Of a stretch of DNA of 64,000 bases, positions 1 to 12,507 are shown in pieces. The notes under the pieces are model-generated. The model was not told the DNA's origin. It saw nothing but the letters and a program-made list of their open reading frames with translations, and did not search any database. The DNA lies in NCBI GenBank assembly GCA_030762175.1, contig CM060833.1, forward strand, positions 69,568,501-69,632,500. Reading direction: 5' to 3'. The DNA comes from Metallyticus violacea. Lineage: Eukaryota > Arthropoda > Insecta > Mantodea > Metallyticidae. The position numbers and the translations under genes are program-made. Each line of letters begins with the position of its first letter. Positions within the stretch are counted from its first letter, which is position 1.

Positions 1-122
1 CCATGCCAGCAATGGATAAGAGAAAACCACGAAAAAAACCCAAAATAAAAATGGCCAGTCCCAAAGGATTTGAATCCGGGACCTCCAAAATGCGAGTCAC
101 AAGCGGTACTGTCTGGTCAAAA
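1..122 (-). mobile_element. SINE-C-like tRNA-derived element, cut by window edge
   Basis: Read on the minus strand, this stretch has a box-B-like GGATTCAAATCC preceded by GACTCGCATTTTGGAGG and followed by GGGACTGGCCAT. The same order (GGGACTCGTATTCG, GGGTTCAAATTCC, GAGGCTGGCCAT) occurs at about 30.2 kb. I therefore treat both as one tRNA-headed repeat family, called SINE-C here. The 3' part runs off the start of the window, so length and tail cannot be judged. The 67-codon open frame that covers it is incidental. Confidence 0.5.
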
Positions 123-293
123 TACAAAGTTAATATATATGTTTATAAATATATACATTTATATACGTTTTTCTTACTATATACAATTTTTCCTACACCA
201 GTATAGCTAATCTAAAATGTTTTATACTTCGTATATATTTCTTTCTTGTTTCAAAAAAAGTTAGCAAGGACATGTTGTTTGGATGCCACCTCC

Positions 294-295
<2 letters not shown>

Positions 296-337
<42 letters not shown>
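296..337. repeat. (TA)n microsatellite
   Basis: An uninterrupted TA dinucleotide array of about 42 bp. It lies in AT-rich DNA and nothing indicates a function. Confidence 0.95.
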
Positions 338-340
<3 letters not shown>

Positions 341-435
341 AGCCAATAATTAAATGTGACATGGTATTAAGGAAACATGACAAAAACAAAAATAGAAAAT
401 TTCGGGTCCCTATTTTGGATAAAAGAGAAACGTAC

Positions 436-439
436 AAAA

Positions 440-471
<32 letters not shown>

Positions 472-491
472 AAAAAGGAAGGAAAGAAAAG
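436..491. repeat. (AAAG)n microsatellite
   Basis: A mostly pure AAAG tetranucleotide array grading into purine-rich AAGG/GAAA sequence. No SINE body is attached on either side, unlike the similar array at 24.63 kb. Confidence 0.9.
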
Positions 492-1854
492 AGATGCAAA
501 TGAGTTAAAGAAACAGGGAAGTGGAAATATTTTGGAATGACATGTTTGATAAGCACTGTTTTACAAACAAACATAATCTAGCGTTGTACGAGAGGAAGCC
601 ATTCATTTTAATATATGTCTGTCTGGAGCTGGGTTTAAGATCTAAACCTTGTAAGGCCAAAGATGAGCACTTCAAAGCAGTTTCCTGTAATTATTTTGCG
701 TCCTATCCTTTCCATCATCCCACTTCTGTGTTCAAATAGCAGAGCAAGAATCCCCAGCTCTTCTTATTTCCTTTCTGGTGGATATTCGCTTTGCGGGGGT
801 TATATTGTGTGCAGATCTGGCTGTTACTTATTTTCACACTACCAGGGCAAAACCGTCACGAGAGTCGACTCTAAGGTAAATACTCTCCACATCGGAAACG
901 TAATTGATTTTGCTACAGTTGGACGGTTCCCACCGCTTCTCGGGTTAACAAGATATTGGAACAAACTTTATCTCGTAAACTGGTATAGAACAAGAGGTTG
1001 TAGTTATCCGGGATGGAATTTAATTTCACTTGCAATTCTGGAGAAGGCCGTGCTAGACTTAAGGGCAGAATTAGACATTTTTGTAATTAATTTATGAATA
1101 GTAAGCAAAATATAAAGTTGGATAAGCATTCTGGCTAAAACGATTATTTGGTAGCCACAAAGTAACGGTTTCTGGTTTGTGTGTTTTTCCGTTATATTTG
1201 TTTTGTATCGAAGGAAGGGCTTTGACCTCTTCGAGTGCTATGAACAACTTCGGAAAACCGGATCGTAACGTTAGTTTCCGATACTATTGAGTCGACTTCG
1301 GCTATTAGCCTAGAGAGCTCCAACTTAGCCGCTAAAAATTGCACGAAAAGCTTAGGAATCGTCCCGCTTCTACCGACCAACTGCCCTGCCACAGCATTTC
1401 GTCAGCTTTTATGTAAAGCCAGGCGTCCCACATGAGGTGAAAGTAGCAGAAAAGCATCTGTGTCATTAAGTTGCTTAACAACTGTGTTGATAAAGGCATT
1501 AAACGAGATTGCGAACCAGTGCAATATTATACAAACATTAGATCATCATCAAGGCAAAACTAAGCAAAGGATTGCTGAGCTTAAAGACTTTTGAAAATTG
1601 GACAAAAAATTAACTTCACTCATACACATTCAAGACTTAGATGCAAACGTTCTTTGTATGATTCTCTATTAATTTATTCGTATTCATACTTCGACGATTG
1701 TCGTTTTTTAATTTTATAGATTTGACGTAATCTTGAAAATGTTGATAGCACAATAAAGAGCGTGCGTGTCTTGATTAGTAATCATAGCGGAAGTTTACGA
1801 GCATATCCATTATTGTAGGTGCAGCAAAACGTTAATGAGATCTGATGTTTTAAA
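492..1854. other. No supported gene
   Basis: The longest open frame is 144 codons (663-1097, plus strand), with no recognisable domain. A slightly GC-richer patch at about 1190-1440 has a 66-codon minus-strand frame that I do not recognise. The sequence just before 1855 probably includes the decayed 5' end of the mariner element that follows, but I cannot find its terminal repeat. Confidence 0.5.
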
Positions 1855-2660
1855 ATGAAGGTGATTCGAGAGTATTTTCATGCGCTTCGTTTTTACGATT
1901 ATAAGTTCGGCTTGAACCAACAAATGTCTGATGAACAAATTACAGAAAAATTTGCAGAACATTCCTTAAAGTAAAAAGTTTATAACTAGTTTTCAGAGTT
2001 TACTCGAAGAAGAACAGCCTTGAATGACAAGGAGCATGCGGGCCGTCCAGCAACAGCGGTCAAGGTGAAAACATTGCTCTTGTAGAAGTCATAGGAAGAA
2101 TGATCCGCGAGTGACTTACAAGGAGATAGAGGATCTCTAAACATTCATTCGCCGCAGGTGTCAAACATCTTGCATAAATATTGTTGTTGGGTACTCCACA
2201 CCTTACAGAAGAACAATAGGCAGCAACAATGGAAATGTGCCAGAAATGATTCGTTTTTACGTCAATCATAGCTCCCAACGTGTCCAGGATATCTTTACAT
2301 GTAACGAAAGCTGCGTTTATCGATATGGCTGGGTATCAAAGAGGTACCTGGTGATCTAGATTTTCCCAAATATCGATCTGCTAGTGAAGGTTTAAGGATG
2401 TAGAAATGTAAGTGAAATATGTCTACCAGTTTCATATTACTGATTGCAACCATTTCACTCCAGGAACGAAAAACAGTCACTGGTAACTGTCACATCACAG
2501 TTTGCCTCACCAACGGAAAGGAAACCAGCGTTTGGGTTGCGAGTATAGCTGCTTCACCACGCGCGCATTGCTTTAAAACAGTAAAATATCTGGAAGAATC
2601 GGGAATGACACTAGTGACCACCGACACGGTAATCAATGAGAGCTTCAAGAATTTTTAAAA
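1855..2660 (+). pseudogene. Decayed mariner transposase (copy 1)
   Basis: Transposase remnant of a mariner element, which would have excised and inserted the element at TA sites. From an ATG at 1855 the reading resembles the mariner N-terminal helix-turn-helix region (FHALRFYDYKFGLNQQ, then after a break RTALNDKEHAGRPATAV, a typical RSGRPSTAV-type linker). Near 2295 the plus frame reads DIFTCNESCVYRY, aligning with the first catalytic motif (I)VTGDETWVY; the catalytic Asp is now Asn. Further on, RKTVTGNCHITVCL and FKTVKYLEESGMTLVTT match the region around the second motif, but the HHDNASAH block is broken by a deletion after LHH. At least four stops and several frame changes show it is dead. 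The YSPDLAPSD block is absent. Terminal repeats were not found. It is a separate insertion from the copy at 3590 and belongs to a different mariner lineage. Confidence 0.75.
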
Positions 2661-3589
2661 TACCGACTTCTTCTCACAATATGCCATGACTCACGGATTT
2701 AAATGCAACCTTGTTGCCTATTAACCACCATTTTTCTCTTCTCCAGGGTGATTAATTTCACGTATATTGCTTTTTAAATTTATGAAAATAAAACTCTGTT
2801 ATAATTTAGGGGTTAAACAGAACCAAGAAGGAAAATACAACATTATATTATAATATTACATTTAAAATTACTTATTGTTATTAGAATTCCGTGAATTCTA
2901 GACTTTTGCAAACGAGCTTCACAAAAAGGCACATTCCTTTGTTTCAGAAAGCAACTTTACAATATCCTCTACTAGGTGTCAGTACTGCTGAATTAATTTA
3001 GCATACAAAGACACAACAAGCAATTTCTACAACGATTTCCTTTGTTCTGGATTTAACTGAGTTACTTTCATACACATCTTTGAAGTACAGCATTTAATTA
3101 CTCTTATGAAGATACCTGCTTTTAAAAGAAACTAAAGGGCTGCTCGGAATTTATTTCGTCAGGAAAGCTTATTAATTGCTTAAGAAAGAAAGTTTTCATT
3201 TTGAATTTCTCATTATGAATATCAGTTTTAAGAATAAAGCGCTCAAATTTTAAATAAATAAACTTTTTTAAATTCTCTGACATGCAGTATAAAATGGTGA
3301 TTTCATTAAATCTTGATCTCAGATTCAGTTATGACTCTATCAGACTCAGTTTATAACTTTCTGACTTTACACAGAAGGAAGTGGTTGATCCAGTTTTGAT
3401 GATTGTAAGATTAAATTACTTTAGGGATAACAGCATACTTTTTTTGAGAGCTCTTATCGATAATTCATTGTTACGACATTGATGGTGTTCTACACTCATG
3501 TTTCAAAAGTATAAACATTGCATTTAATTTTCGTCCATGCCCACTCATTTCCTTGGAGAAATTCATTAGTCTGATTTGTTGTTGCCTGA
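2661..3589. other. No supported gene
   Basis: AT-rich sequence between two mariner relics, with no open frame worth reporting. The distal remains of mariner copy 1 may lie in the first 150 bases. Confidence 0.5.
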
Positions 3590-4660
3590 TACAGAGTGGT
3601 GTAAAATGGAATACTGAGTAGTGATTAAATTTTTAACTAAAGAGGGACTTTTCATCAGAGATATTAAAAAATCCTTGACAGTATATATGAGGAAGCTTCC
3701 TCCTCATATTCCACCGTGAAAGACTGGTAAAAATTTATTAATTTGGCAAAGAGAGCCTTGAAGAGCACTTACATGAAAATAGTCCGATGGATGTGTTGAC
3801 ATAAGAAAACATTGAAGAGAAAGTTCTGAGTGGCATCTGAAGATAAAAGAAATAGCTGCTAAGTTGGAATTTTATAAAAGTGTGCTTCGCATCCTTTATC
3901 AACATTTGTATATGCATAAGGTCAGTGTAAGACAAATGTCCCGAATTCTTTCACCAGTCCAAATGCAAGTGCCCGTGGAATGTTGTCAGATAATTTTGAA
4001 TCTCTGTCGAAGTAATGAGAGGACAATATTGGAATCACAGGAGGCAAAACAATGGTCCTCTTCGATGATCCTACTTCAAAAAGAGAATCAGTGGAATGGC
4101 GGAAAAAGGGTGAAGCACACCCTGGAAAGGCCAAGATCATACAGTTTACGAAGAAGATCATGATGACAAGATTTTGGGGCTATAGAGAAATTCTGAAGAT
4201 AAGCCTCAAAGAAAGGAACACAATAAGGGGAAGTATTATGCTACATAAATTGCGCAGTGACGTCAACGAAAAGCGGCATGGATGCTGAGTCAAGGAGTTC
4301 GTTTGCTCTACGATAACAACCAGTTCAAATGGATGCTGTTTTCAAGACTTCTGTGGACATTGATGGCTTCCATGAAGCCAAAGCACATTCATATTTTTCT
4401 CCAAGCGACTATTGTCATTTTTCAAAACGGAAATCTGTCCTTCAAGGATGGCATACGATCAATAGTGCATTTAAAGATGTTACTTTGCAGCATTTTGCAG
4501 AAAAATCTGCGAACTATTGCTTTTAGAGGGGTCGAAATGTTAAACCAGCGATGTGATAAACGTATTGAAGTAAAGGAAGATTACGTGGAAAAATGACCTA
4601 TATTTTGATTCTATCAACTAACAACATATTCGGGCTAAAGTTTATAAACCACACCTCGTA
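3590..4660 (+). mobile_element. Decayed mariner element (copy 2) with 3' terminal repeat
   Basis: A nearly full-span mariner relic. Plus-strand readings in shifting frames give VYEEASSSYSTVKDW (N-terminal helix-turn-helix), HLYMHKVSVRQMSRIL (linker), then DPTSKRESVEWRKKGEAHP and KAKIIQFTKKIMMTRFW, which are classic mariner residues after the first catalytic Asp. LHKLRSDVNEKRHG, SQGVRLLYDNN and RCDKRIEVKEDYVEK follow, the last being the normal C terminus. The third-motif region reads SPSDYCHFSKRKS near 4400. Frameshifts at about 4050, 4160 and 4290 kill it. The right end at 4639-4660 ends ACCACACCTCGTA, a mariner-type terminus. A weak counterpart, TACAGAGTGGTGT, starts at 3590, giving about 1.07 kb against the usual 1.3 kb. 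Three overlapping open frames of 78-104 codons are fragments of this one gene. Confidence 0.85.
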
Positions 4661-5816
4661 TGTATGCAGACTGTGCTGAACATAGAGAGACATTAGTAAC
4701 TGTAAAGTAAAAATTTGCTACCAGATACTCTTAGGATTAATGAACTAATCAGAAAGGTTGCGAGTTATTTATTCGTTACTTTTCCACCAAAAACATCACC
4801 TGAGAACATTGCATACCTCAGCAGAGTTACGTCACATAAGTTGGGTTAGGGTATAAATGCTTCAGCAAACAAAATTTATTGTGTATGATATGCACTATTG
4901 ATATCGACGCATATGACCTATTTTTGGAAGCTTATAAGCAAAATCTATCATAAACATACATTCCCAGCGAAGTACAGTGTAATGTATACGAGTTAAGTTC
5001 ACGCAGATTACAAACATTTATGTTCAACAGCTCTTCTTTTTGTTGTAGGGGTGTTTCGACAACAAGGGTAACTTATTTGTACTGAGAGTATAATGCCCTT
5101 AGACGGTTAGTGCTGTTGAAATCGATGGAACGAACGAAATTATATGACAAGCGAGTACTGGCCGAAACACAGTATCTTTAAATATATACTAATGCAATAT
5201 TTCTTTTATTTATGTAATTCTCAACTTTCTCTGAATTCTTTTATGATTTGAAAAAGACACACTTCACAATATTTTGGTGCAAATAAAATTTTATATTTTT
5301 TCTACGTCTGACAGTTTAGAATTCAAAATAAGAATTTTTACTTGCTTCTATAAAAGTACATGTAATCTAGTAAATAAACTAACTTTTTGAGCTTAAGCAT
5401 TACATACATACTTAAACTGATATTTAAAATATTTTTTATTTATAATCTGACTAGGCTTAAGCGCAGTACAAACTTCATTTGTGGATTTTCAATTGTAACA
5501 CAATAAATGCCTACAAAACTGTTGTGTACGTTTCCAATCACTATATCATATCATATCATATTTAGAATCTCATTTTTCTCTTTATCTCTTTATGATTTTA
5601 AAAGGAAAAATTTTTTTGCAATAATAATTAAAATAACTTCTTTGCTATAGTAATGTATCTTTCAGTATAACAATGAAATGTATCTAAAAGGTAAAATAAC
5701 TTATATCGAATAATATAAAGAATAGGTTGCAATTTGAAATTTAAATTTTCTATAACATCATAAAAATGTCCTACTTTCTTTAAACAAAATATTTCAAAAT
5801 ATAGTGACTGACCCTC
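4661..5816. other. No supported gene
   Basis: AT-rich sequence with a short ATATC-type pentamer run at about 5543-5560. I see no coding or repeat family in it. Confidence 0.6.
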
Positions 5817-5842
5817 TTTTTTTTTTTTTTTTTTTTTTTTTT
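5817..5842. repeat. Poly-T run
   Basis: Twenty-six consecutive T. It could be a minus-strand poly-A tail of a retroposed sequence to its left, but nothing recognisable precedes it. It directly adjoins the LTR-like patch. Confidence 0.95.
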
Positions 5843-5845
5843 ATC

Positions 5846-6500
5846 TGTAACACCCAACTTTCAACACCCAACTTCTAACAATTTAAGTACCAACTTACGG
5901 GCTGCGTTCAGCTCGGATAAAGACCTTTTTAACTCTGTATAATATGAAACTGTTTACGTTAATTTTATATAAACTCTTTGCTTCTGCTGGCTGTATGAAA
6001 GAGCGTGAGGTGTAGATCGGAGCAGTCCGGAGCTTCCCCCCTCTTCTCTTCCTCCTTCTTCTACACTCACATGGAGGATACAGTGCGATTCGTCAATGAG
6101 CAACATATGGTGACCTCTACTATTCTTCATAGTTTGAAAGCAGCATCTTCTAGAAGCTTATACAGGCTGTAGCGGTACATAGGTGCGAGCTCTTGCTCCG
6201 CTGGGAACTTTGCCTTCCTCTCGAAACGTCGAGATCTTCGTTCGTTCTCTTATCACTAAGTAGCACTGTGCTTTCCTGTTCCTTTTCTATAATTTCTCGT
6301 GTTTGATATAAGTGACTATGTTTGAAGTTCGAGCTTGTCCCTGATCGAGGATATCTTCTGACTGGGCGGGGTCCCAGTCTCCAGCAAGACGTATGCATAA
6401 ACTGCTTCTTTGAAATTTAATAAATCTGGATTCTGTGATGAGAGCAGTAGCCTTGATACTTAGTGTATATATTATTGTATGTAAACTTTTACTAATTTTT
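5846..6500 (+). other. GC-richer patch with LTR-like start (possible solo LTR)
   Basis: The patch opens with TGTAACACCC, a start seen in many insect LTRs. It contains a TATA-like TCTGTATAATATG at about 5934, a pyrimidine-rich tract near 6035-6065, and AATAAA at 6419-6424. Its base composition stands out from the flanks. I cannot find the closing CA end, a target-site duplication, a primer-binding site or a second copy. The alternative is an old exon or untranslated region. The 82-codon minus-strand frame inside it is unrecognised. Confidence 0.2.
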
Positions 6501-8054
6501 ATTTTTCAACTGTCTTGTAAGTTTTTAATTATAATTTTGCGTATTTTTTAATCTGGTTTACTCTTGTTATGCTCATATTGTAGCATTTACTCGTTGTTAA
6601 GACAGTAACTATTTTCAGTTGCTTATATCAACTATAATGTATGAAAATTTAAATTAATACTTCCTTCAGTTGAAATTTAAATTAAGAATATATTTGTTGT
6701 AATATTTTATTTATACGGAAATTTATCTTTAAGTTGAAGATTAGTGATACTGCATTAAATTGTGATATAGGAATTTTGTGGTTTTTTCATTCCTTTGGCA
6801 TATCAGATATCATATTTAGTAGATATTTGGATTTTTCTATCATAGTTTGTATTTAAAAAAAATAACATAAGAAGCATCCACCGTCTATGTACTGGGTTCT
6901 TGTGCAGTAAATGGCTTGTCCATATGCATCATGGCAAAGCCTGAATCCTTGGGGCAATGCAAACAGCGATGTTACGAATTGTTTGCAAGGAGACACATCC
7001 CGTAAAAGCACCAGCAGTCGGAGGTAATTCTAATTATCCGTGAGCGTCACATTTGAAATTTTACGTTGAGTTCGTGAGCAAAGAATTCATTGATATATGC
7101 ACAATTCATAGAAAATTGTGTGTAACTGATTCACAATGAGTATAAGTTGAGAAGTTGGTAATGTTGTGGTTGAACTTTTTTCGCCTTATAGACGTATTTT
7201 TTTCATTCCGTGGCTGTATGTGGTATACTGAAGCTTATTTAATATTATTTTATATTTCATGTGGGGAACTTTTAACTTAATGGAAGATATGCTACTTTTA
7301 CAGACAACAAATGTTGATAAATCTCTTTGGTAATTGGTGCATTCTTGTCCTGAAGACACAGTTTTAATTGTCTGCGTACTGGATGTAAAGAATAGAAGAA
7401 ATTAATGTAATGGCTTTGAGGTTACTGTGTTTGAATTATTTAAGAAATAAAACTTTACTTTATTTAAAGGTAAACTGCAATGGAGGTCAAAGAACGCCAG
7501 AGATATTTGGTTTTGCTTCATTCCACGACGCTTAGCTCCCGGAGCGATCTGAAATGAAGCAATTTCTCTGTAGACACGTTCAATCGAGAACTGTCTATCC
7601 ATTGCCATTACTGAAGGAAACCCAGCAGTCCTGTGTGCTTTATCATGATGCCGAGAACGCTTGCAACTACTATTGTGGTTGTAATCGCGGAAGAGAAAGA
7701 TCAACGCCATCTAACGAAAAACAAGGAGTAAAGATTGGCTGAAAAATATTGTAGAACTGTTGTAGAGAATACTTAGAATTTGGAAGCTAAGTTCGTGTTT
7801 TAAATAAAACAATAACTTTTAAGGATATAACGAAAGTTCTGGTCATTGTAAAGACCAGTTGTATATTACATAATTACGTAGAAAGAAGTTGCAAAGCTTC
7901 TTTCACCAGCTTTTACATTTTAATACCGAAGACACCATGGATGTGGTTACATATCTTAGGCATCATAGCAGAATGTTGTACCAAAGAAAGCATTTAATCA
8001 TCCAAAAAACAAAAGCAGAACATAACAGAAAAGACCAAGAGTGAGAGATGAATG
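6501..8054. other. No supported gene
   Basis: AT-rich. A 102-codon minus-strand frame (7402-7710), with a basic internal stretch, is open but matches nothing I know and has no clear splice context. Confidence 0.5.
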
Positions 8055-8160
8055 GAAGAGATTCGGTACGGTAAGCCAAAGATCCATGGTTCGAGTACCT
8101 GCCGAGGCCACGAATATTTTCTATCTGACTCTGGTTCCAAATGTACAACCCCATCATAAT
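8055..8160 (+). mobile_element. Possible degenerate tRNA-derived SINE head
   Basis: A box-A-like ATTCGGTACGGTAAGCC is followed 11 bases later by a box-B-like GGTTCGAGTACC, the spacing of a tRNA-derived head. No second copy of the downstream part occurs in the window. It could also be a chance match. Confidence 0.25.
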
Positions 8161-10608
8161 TTAAATATGTTGGGCCTGTTAATGAATAAGGATTTTACTT
8201 AGCGCATTTGGTAAAGAACATGTTAAGATAATATGAAAGCACGTAGATAGAACTAACTCCTTTATTCCGGATGTAGTTCAGTTAAAATTGTAATTCAGTA
8301 ATGATATTTACGATAACATTTATTATACTGGCATTTAAAAAATATGAATATATAATTTACTTATTGTATCTACCATAAAACAACTAAGCCATTGACCAAG
8401 ACAGTAATATTATATACAATAAATTAATGGTGCATTGTCTGTGTTCAAGTGCTTATAATTTTGAGAAAAAGCATAGCCTTTGAATAAAAGCAATCTCATC
8501 GAAGAAAATTAATAACTACGCACCAGGAATATTCTACAAAACACAATTATAGGAATTCACAGGATTTGCGTCGTCAAGCTGTAAATTCTAAACTATAACC
8601 TCTCTGTAAGGTTTCAATTGTAATTCTGTGAGTTAACTTTATGAAATGCCTATTTCCTGTAATAATCGACGTAGAGTTTCTTTCTAAAGCTTTCAAATGT
8701 CATCAAATCTTTTTTCTTTGGTTAGAAAACACCGTTTTCAGTTAGGTACTGTATAGTTTATCTACCCGGTTTCCCGAAATCTAAAGAACATATTTTCTCA
8801 CAATATCTCAAAGTGTAACCAGAAACCAGGAAATTTCTCTGCAAATTTTTCCTACACATCAATGGCGAAGAATGACTATTCATATAGGATATACTGAGGC
8901 GTGGGATGTAGAAATAAGCGGGAAAACTTTTTTATGGTAAATATACTACAAACATTGATATGTAATGTTATTATAAAATTTATTCATGTTCAAAATTATT
9001 ACTTGTAACTATCAATCATGTAGGTTATAATTAAATTATATGCTATATAAAAATAGTGTAGAGTACATGACGCACCCTTAAATCTTAAGTAAGCTCAATC
9101 CAAAGGCCCTTTTTCTATGCATATACATCGAGCACTCTTGAAATGAATGCTTGACATTTCACAGAACTTTTTTCTGTTATACTCGTAAGATACTGTGCCG
9201 TTCCGCTGCAGTTGACAATTATGTAGAAATAGAGGGATAATAATTACAGGCGAAGACAAAACTAATATACAATAAAGGAGCGTAAGAACGAGTTTTAAAA
9301 ATAATAAGTCTTAGTAAATGGTATTTATTGTCAAAATAAAATAATTTTATTACCACAATAAGACCAAAAATAGCAGAATACTGTAGGCATTTTAAGTTGA
9401 TATCGCCTGCATTCCGGTCCTTCTGTTGGACTTCAGGTACTACAAAATTCCAAAAGAGATCAGACATAATCAAATTAGCTGATACCAAGGTAAGCATAGC
9501 CTTCGACCGTATTTTTGGTGATGGGCACTGTCTATATCATAAACAGGCAATAATTAAAACAAGGAAATATTTAAATTTGTTAATACAAATTAACACATAC
9601 GAGCCAACACACAGTTTTGGATTGAATTAGCCTTACTGCCTTAATGGAGATATCAACTCTGCTACACATGCTCGACAAGATTTGGTTTTTAAATAAGTGT
9701 CGTATGCTAATATTATCTGCTCTAGTGTTACCTTGTGGGGTGGCATTTAAATACATAAGTTACTTGCTCATTAGAGTTCTAAACACATTGTAAGTAAAAT
9801 ACTAACTTTGTGGAGAATATACTTGGGGCCTGAAATATGAACTAGAGCTATAGGAATTACAAACTAATAACTCCGGGTCGTCGCAACTATCGGCAGCTGG
9901 TTGACTGGGACGCATGGTACTTCATTCCAAGCAGTATCATTTTCTGTAACTTTTATGACGTGTGAGGTGTTCTGTCAATCAAGACAACATTTATCATGGA
10001 CCAAACATTTCTAGTTTAAGATCACAACTTCCGAAAACCCAATAAATGAGTGAAATATTGTAGTGGTGAGTTTAAAAATGCCTCTGGTATAACAAAACTT
10101 TTGGATGAAGGAAAAACTCTGTAATAAAAATCAGTTGCGAACATCAACTTACGTGCACATAAGTTTAAAATTTAAAAATAGTAACATAGTTAATTTATTT
10201 TTGGATTTTCGTGTAAACGTCTACGGATAAGAGTTTTTATGTATTCTCTATAGATGTGTGACAACCCATATAGGTAAGAAAAAAGAATTAATGAAAATTT
10301 TACAGAATGAGTTACATAGTTGTTTGAAATGAACTGTGCGCTATTTACATTTATTTCAATGGTGTTTTTATATACCTGCCAGAAGTACATTCTTCTATCT
10401 GTTTCAGCTGTTCCAATGAGTAGATTTCTACATTTACAAACTGATGATAGAACTGCACGCACGTTATGTAACGGACGAGTATTTTTAATGGGCTATAAGT
10501 TTTGCGTATGATCTATCTATCCTTTTCTAGGAAATGTTACTTCCCTCTACCTACTGACCTTGCTTACTCCACCCTTGACATCTTTTACTATATCAATACA
10601 GTTGCAAC
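8161..10608. other. No supported gene
   Basis: AT-rich. The frames at 9219-9497 (minus) and 9397-9630 (plus) are unrecognised, and AAG|GTAAGC at about 9487 looks like a splice donor but has no supporting exon. I see no repeat family. Confidence 0.5.
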
Positions 10609-10914
10609 AAATTCAACAATTTTTTTAATGGTGTTTAACGCCCGTTTTTACTACTGAGGCCCCATAGGCGGTGACACTGATGATACATGAGATAAAATTA
10701 TATATTGGGAAAGGATTTTTTTTTAGGAAGGGAACGTTCCAGGCCTAAGTTTAGGGTACCTCCCCGGCATTTGCCAGTTATGAGTACTGAGGAAAACCTG
10801 GAAAAAAACCTCAGTCAGAGAGGACGGTTCCTGGCAGGATTCGAACCCCAGACCTCCCGCTCACGAGTCCGCGCCTTAACGACCTCGGCCACCCGTGGCG
10901 GTAAATTCAACAAT
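10609..10914 (-). mobile_element. SINE-B copy 1, full length, with 12-bp TSD
   Basis: A complete tRNA-derived SINE on the minus strand, flanked by perfect 12-bp duplications (10609-10620 and 10903-10914). The 5' head at 10902 reads CCGCCACGGGTGGCCGAGG, then GTTAAGGCGCGGACTCG (box A region) and GGGGTTCGAATCC (box B). This resembles a class II tRNA, closest to tRNA-Ser or tRNA-Leu. Directly after the head, an oligo-T run of seven lies at 10802-10808 on the sense strand. The body contains GGTACCCTAAACTTAGGCC and ends GGGCGTTAAACACC plus an A-rich tail. The intact TSD indicates a fairly young insertion. Confidence 0.92.
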
Positions 10915-12507
10915 GTATGATCTAATTTTATGAAAACAAATATATTTATGTAAATATTTAACGCGAGCTAACAGATAACGCTTAGATGTATGGAAAAATT
11001 ACACAGAAAACACTTTTAAGTACCGTTTATCTATCTATTATTTCATTCAAAAAGCAGGAGTTTAGATGCATTAAACAATATACCTTGCACACAAATTAGA
11101 CTGAAATTGTTGGCTTTGGACTAACGGCCTGTGAAAGAATAAAGTAGTTATTACATTATAGCTCAACGAAAGAAAAAGTCTTAAATATTTTAATTTTAAG
11201 TTCACAATGAAACATTTTGTGTCACCTTTTAGAACTGTTCGTATTATTGCTGAGGTACAGAAAAGCTGCAGTCATAAACATTCAGTTCTCGATCTAGTTG
11301 AGAGCGCTCTAGCAGCTATGAAATCAATCCATTTGCGGCTTTAGGGGGTTTCTTTGACTCGTAAATGCCAAGCAAGTCGTTTCGTAACATTTAAGCAGAA
11401 TGACGTCTTTAGAAGTAAACTCGTTACTTCGTAATGTATTCCATTTTGGCTACCGAACTACGCACTCGGGGTCTACGCCAATATTTTCCCACACTGTACG
11501 AGCGAGGATGTGATGGGATGAGATTAGAAGGTACGACCCCTATCTCCTTAGGATTTTCTATTCCCTGGGGAAGCGGTGTTAAAAAGGAGAGGGATTTCTC
11601 CTATCCCTTCCATTTTCCCATTTCTGTTAACAGGATTTCGCTTTTCTTGGAATACATTAAAACTTCAGTTTCGAAGCACTCTCCTCTCATTGTGATGCAT
11701 GGAATCTTGGATGATCAGATGTCTGTCTAGACATTAAATTTCTGTCTGTTATTTCCGCTCTCGTCATTAACTATGCTATTTTAGTACGACGGTTTTCTTT
11801 CGTTGATTAATTTCTTCAATATCTGAAGAGCTTCTTAATTTCTTAACAAAAACTCTGCAAGTGAGAATACATGAATTATACTCTGCCGAAAATTTAGTCC
11901 ATTGTCTACGTATGTTTTCATTACACTTGGGATCGTAAGTGGGTGAAAGCACAGAGCGGAGTAAATGACGTGTTTGTTGTAGTTTTTCAGTCTTAAACAA
12001 AATTTATTTTTATTCATAAGTGAAGTAAAATATGATTTGCATGCTACAACTACTGAAGCCATCCTAAATTTCTACGCAGTCTACATGTGTACAATCTTCT
12101 TTTCTATCTTCATTTTATTTACATTTCGGGATCTAAGACATGTCAAGGTGTTGTACCACACCTGAACGAGTAACTGGCGAAGAACGAGCGCCATTTACCA
12201 TTTGCCAAGAAATCTCCAAGTATGAAAAAATATGGATATACATCATAACTGCTAAATATATACACCACCTGTAAGCTCTTAAACTTAAAACTGACTCATA
12301 AGAAACAAACTAAGATGGTTGAAAAGCTGCTGATTAAGAAAATTTGAGGTTATAAGCTTTCAAATATTGCTAATATACAAGAATATTTAACCAAGGAATA
12401 AATACATTTTAAACCAGTGTTCCATAATTCAATGCTCATACTTCCAGGGTAACAGAAGATTCCGAAACCCACCTTGCTTGTTAAATAATCATACATCTGA
12501 AACTACT
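10915..12507. other. No supported gene
   Basis: AT-rich. A 98-codon plus frame (11434-11730) lies in a somewhat GC-richer patch but is unrecognised. Two overlapping minus frames of about 75 codons at 11.8-12.06 kb are also unrecognised. Confidence 0.5.

Noticed and set aside
663..1097. 144-codon plus-strand open frame
   Set aside because: No domain, no splice or promoter context, and compatible with chance in a 64-kb window.
9470..9500. Perfect splice donor AAG|GTAAGC with an upstream open frame
   Set aside because: No acceptor and no recognisable protein; single donor matches are frequent by chance.
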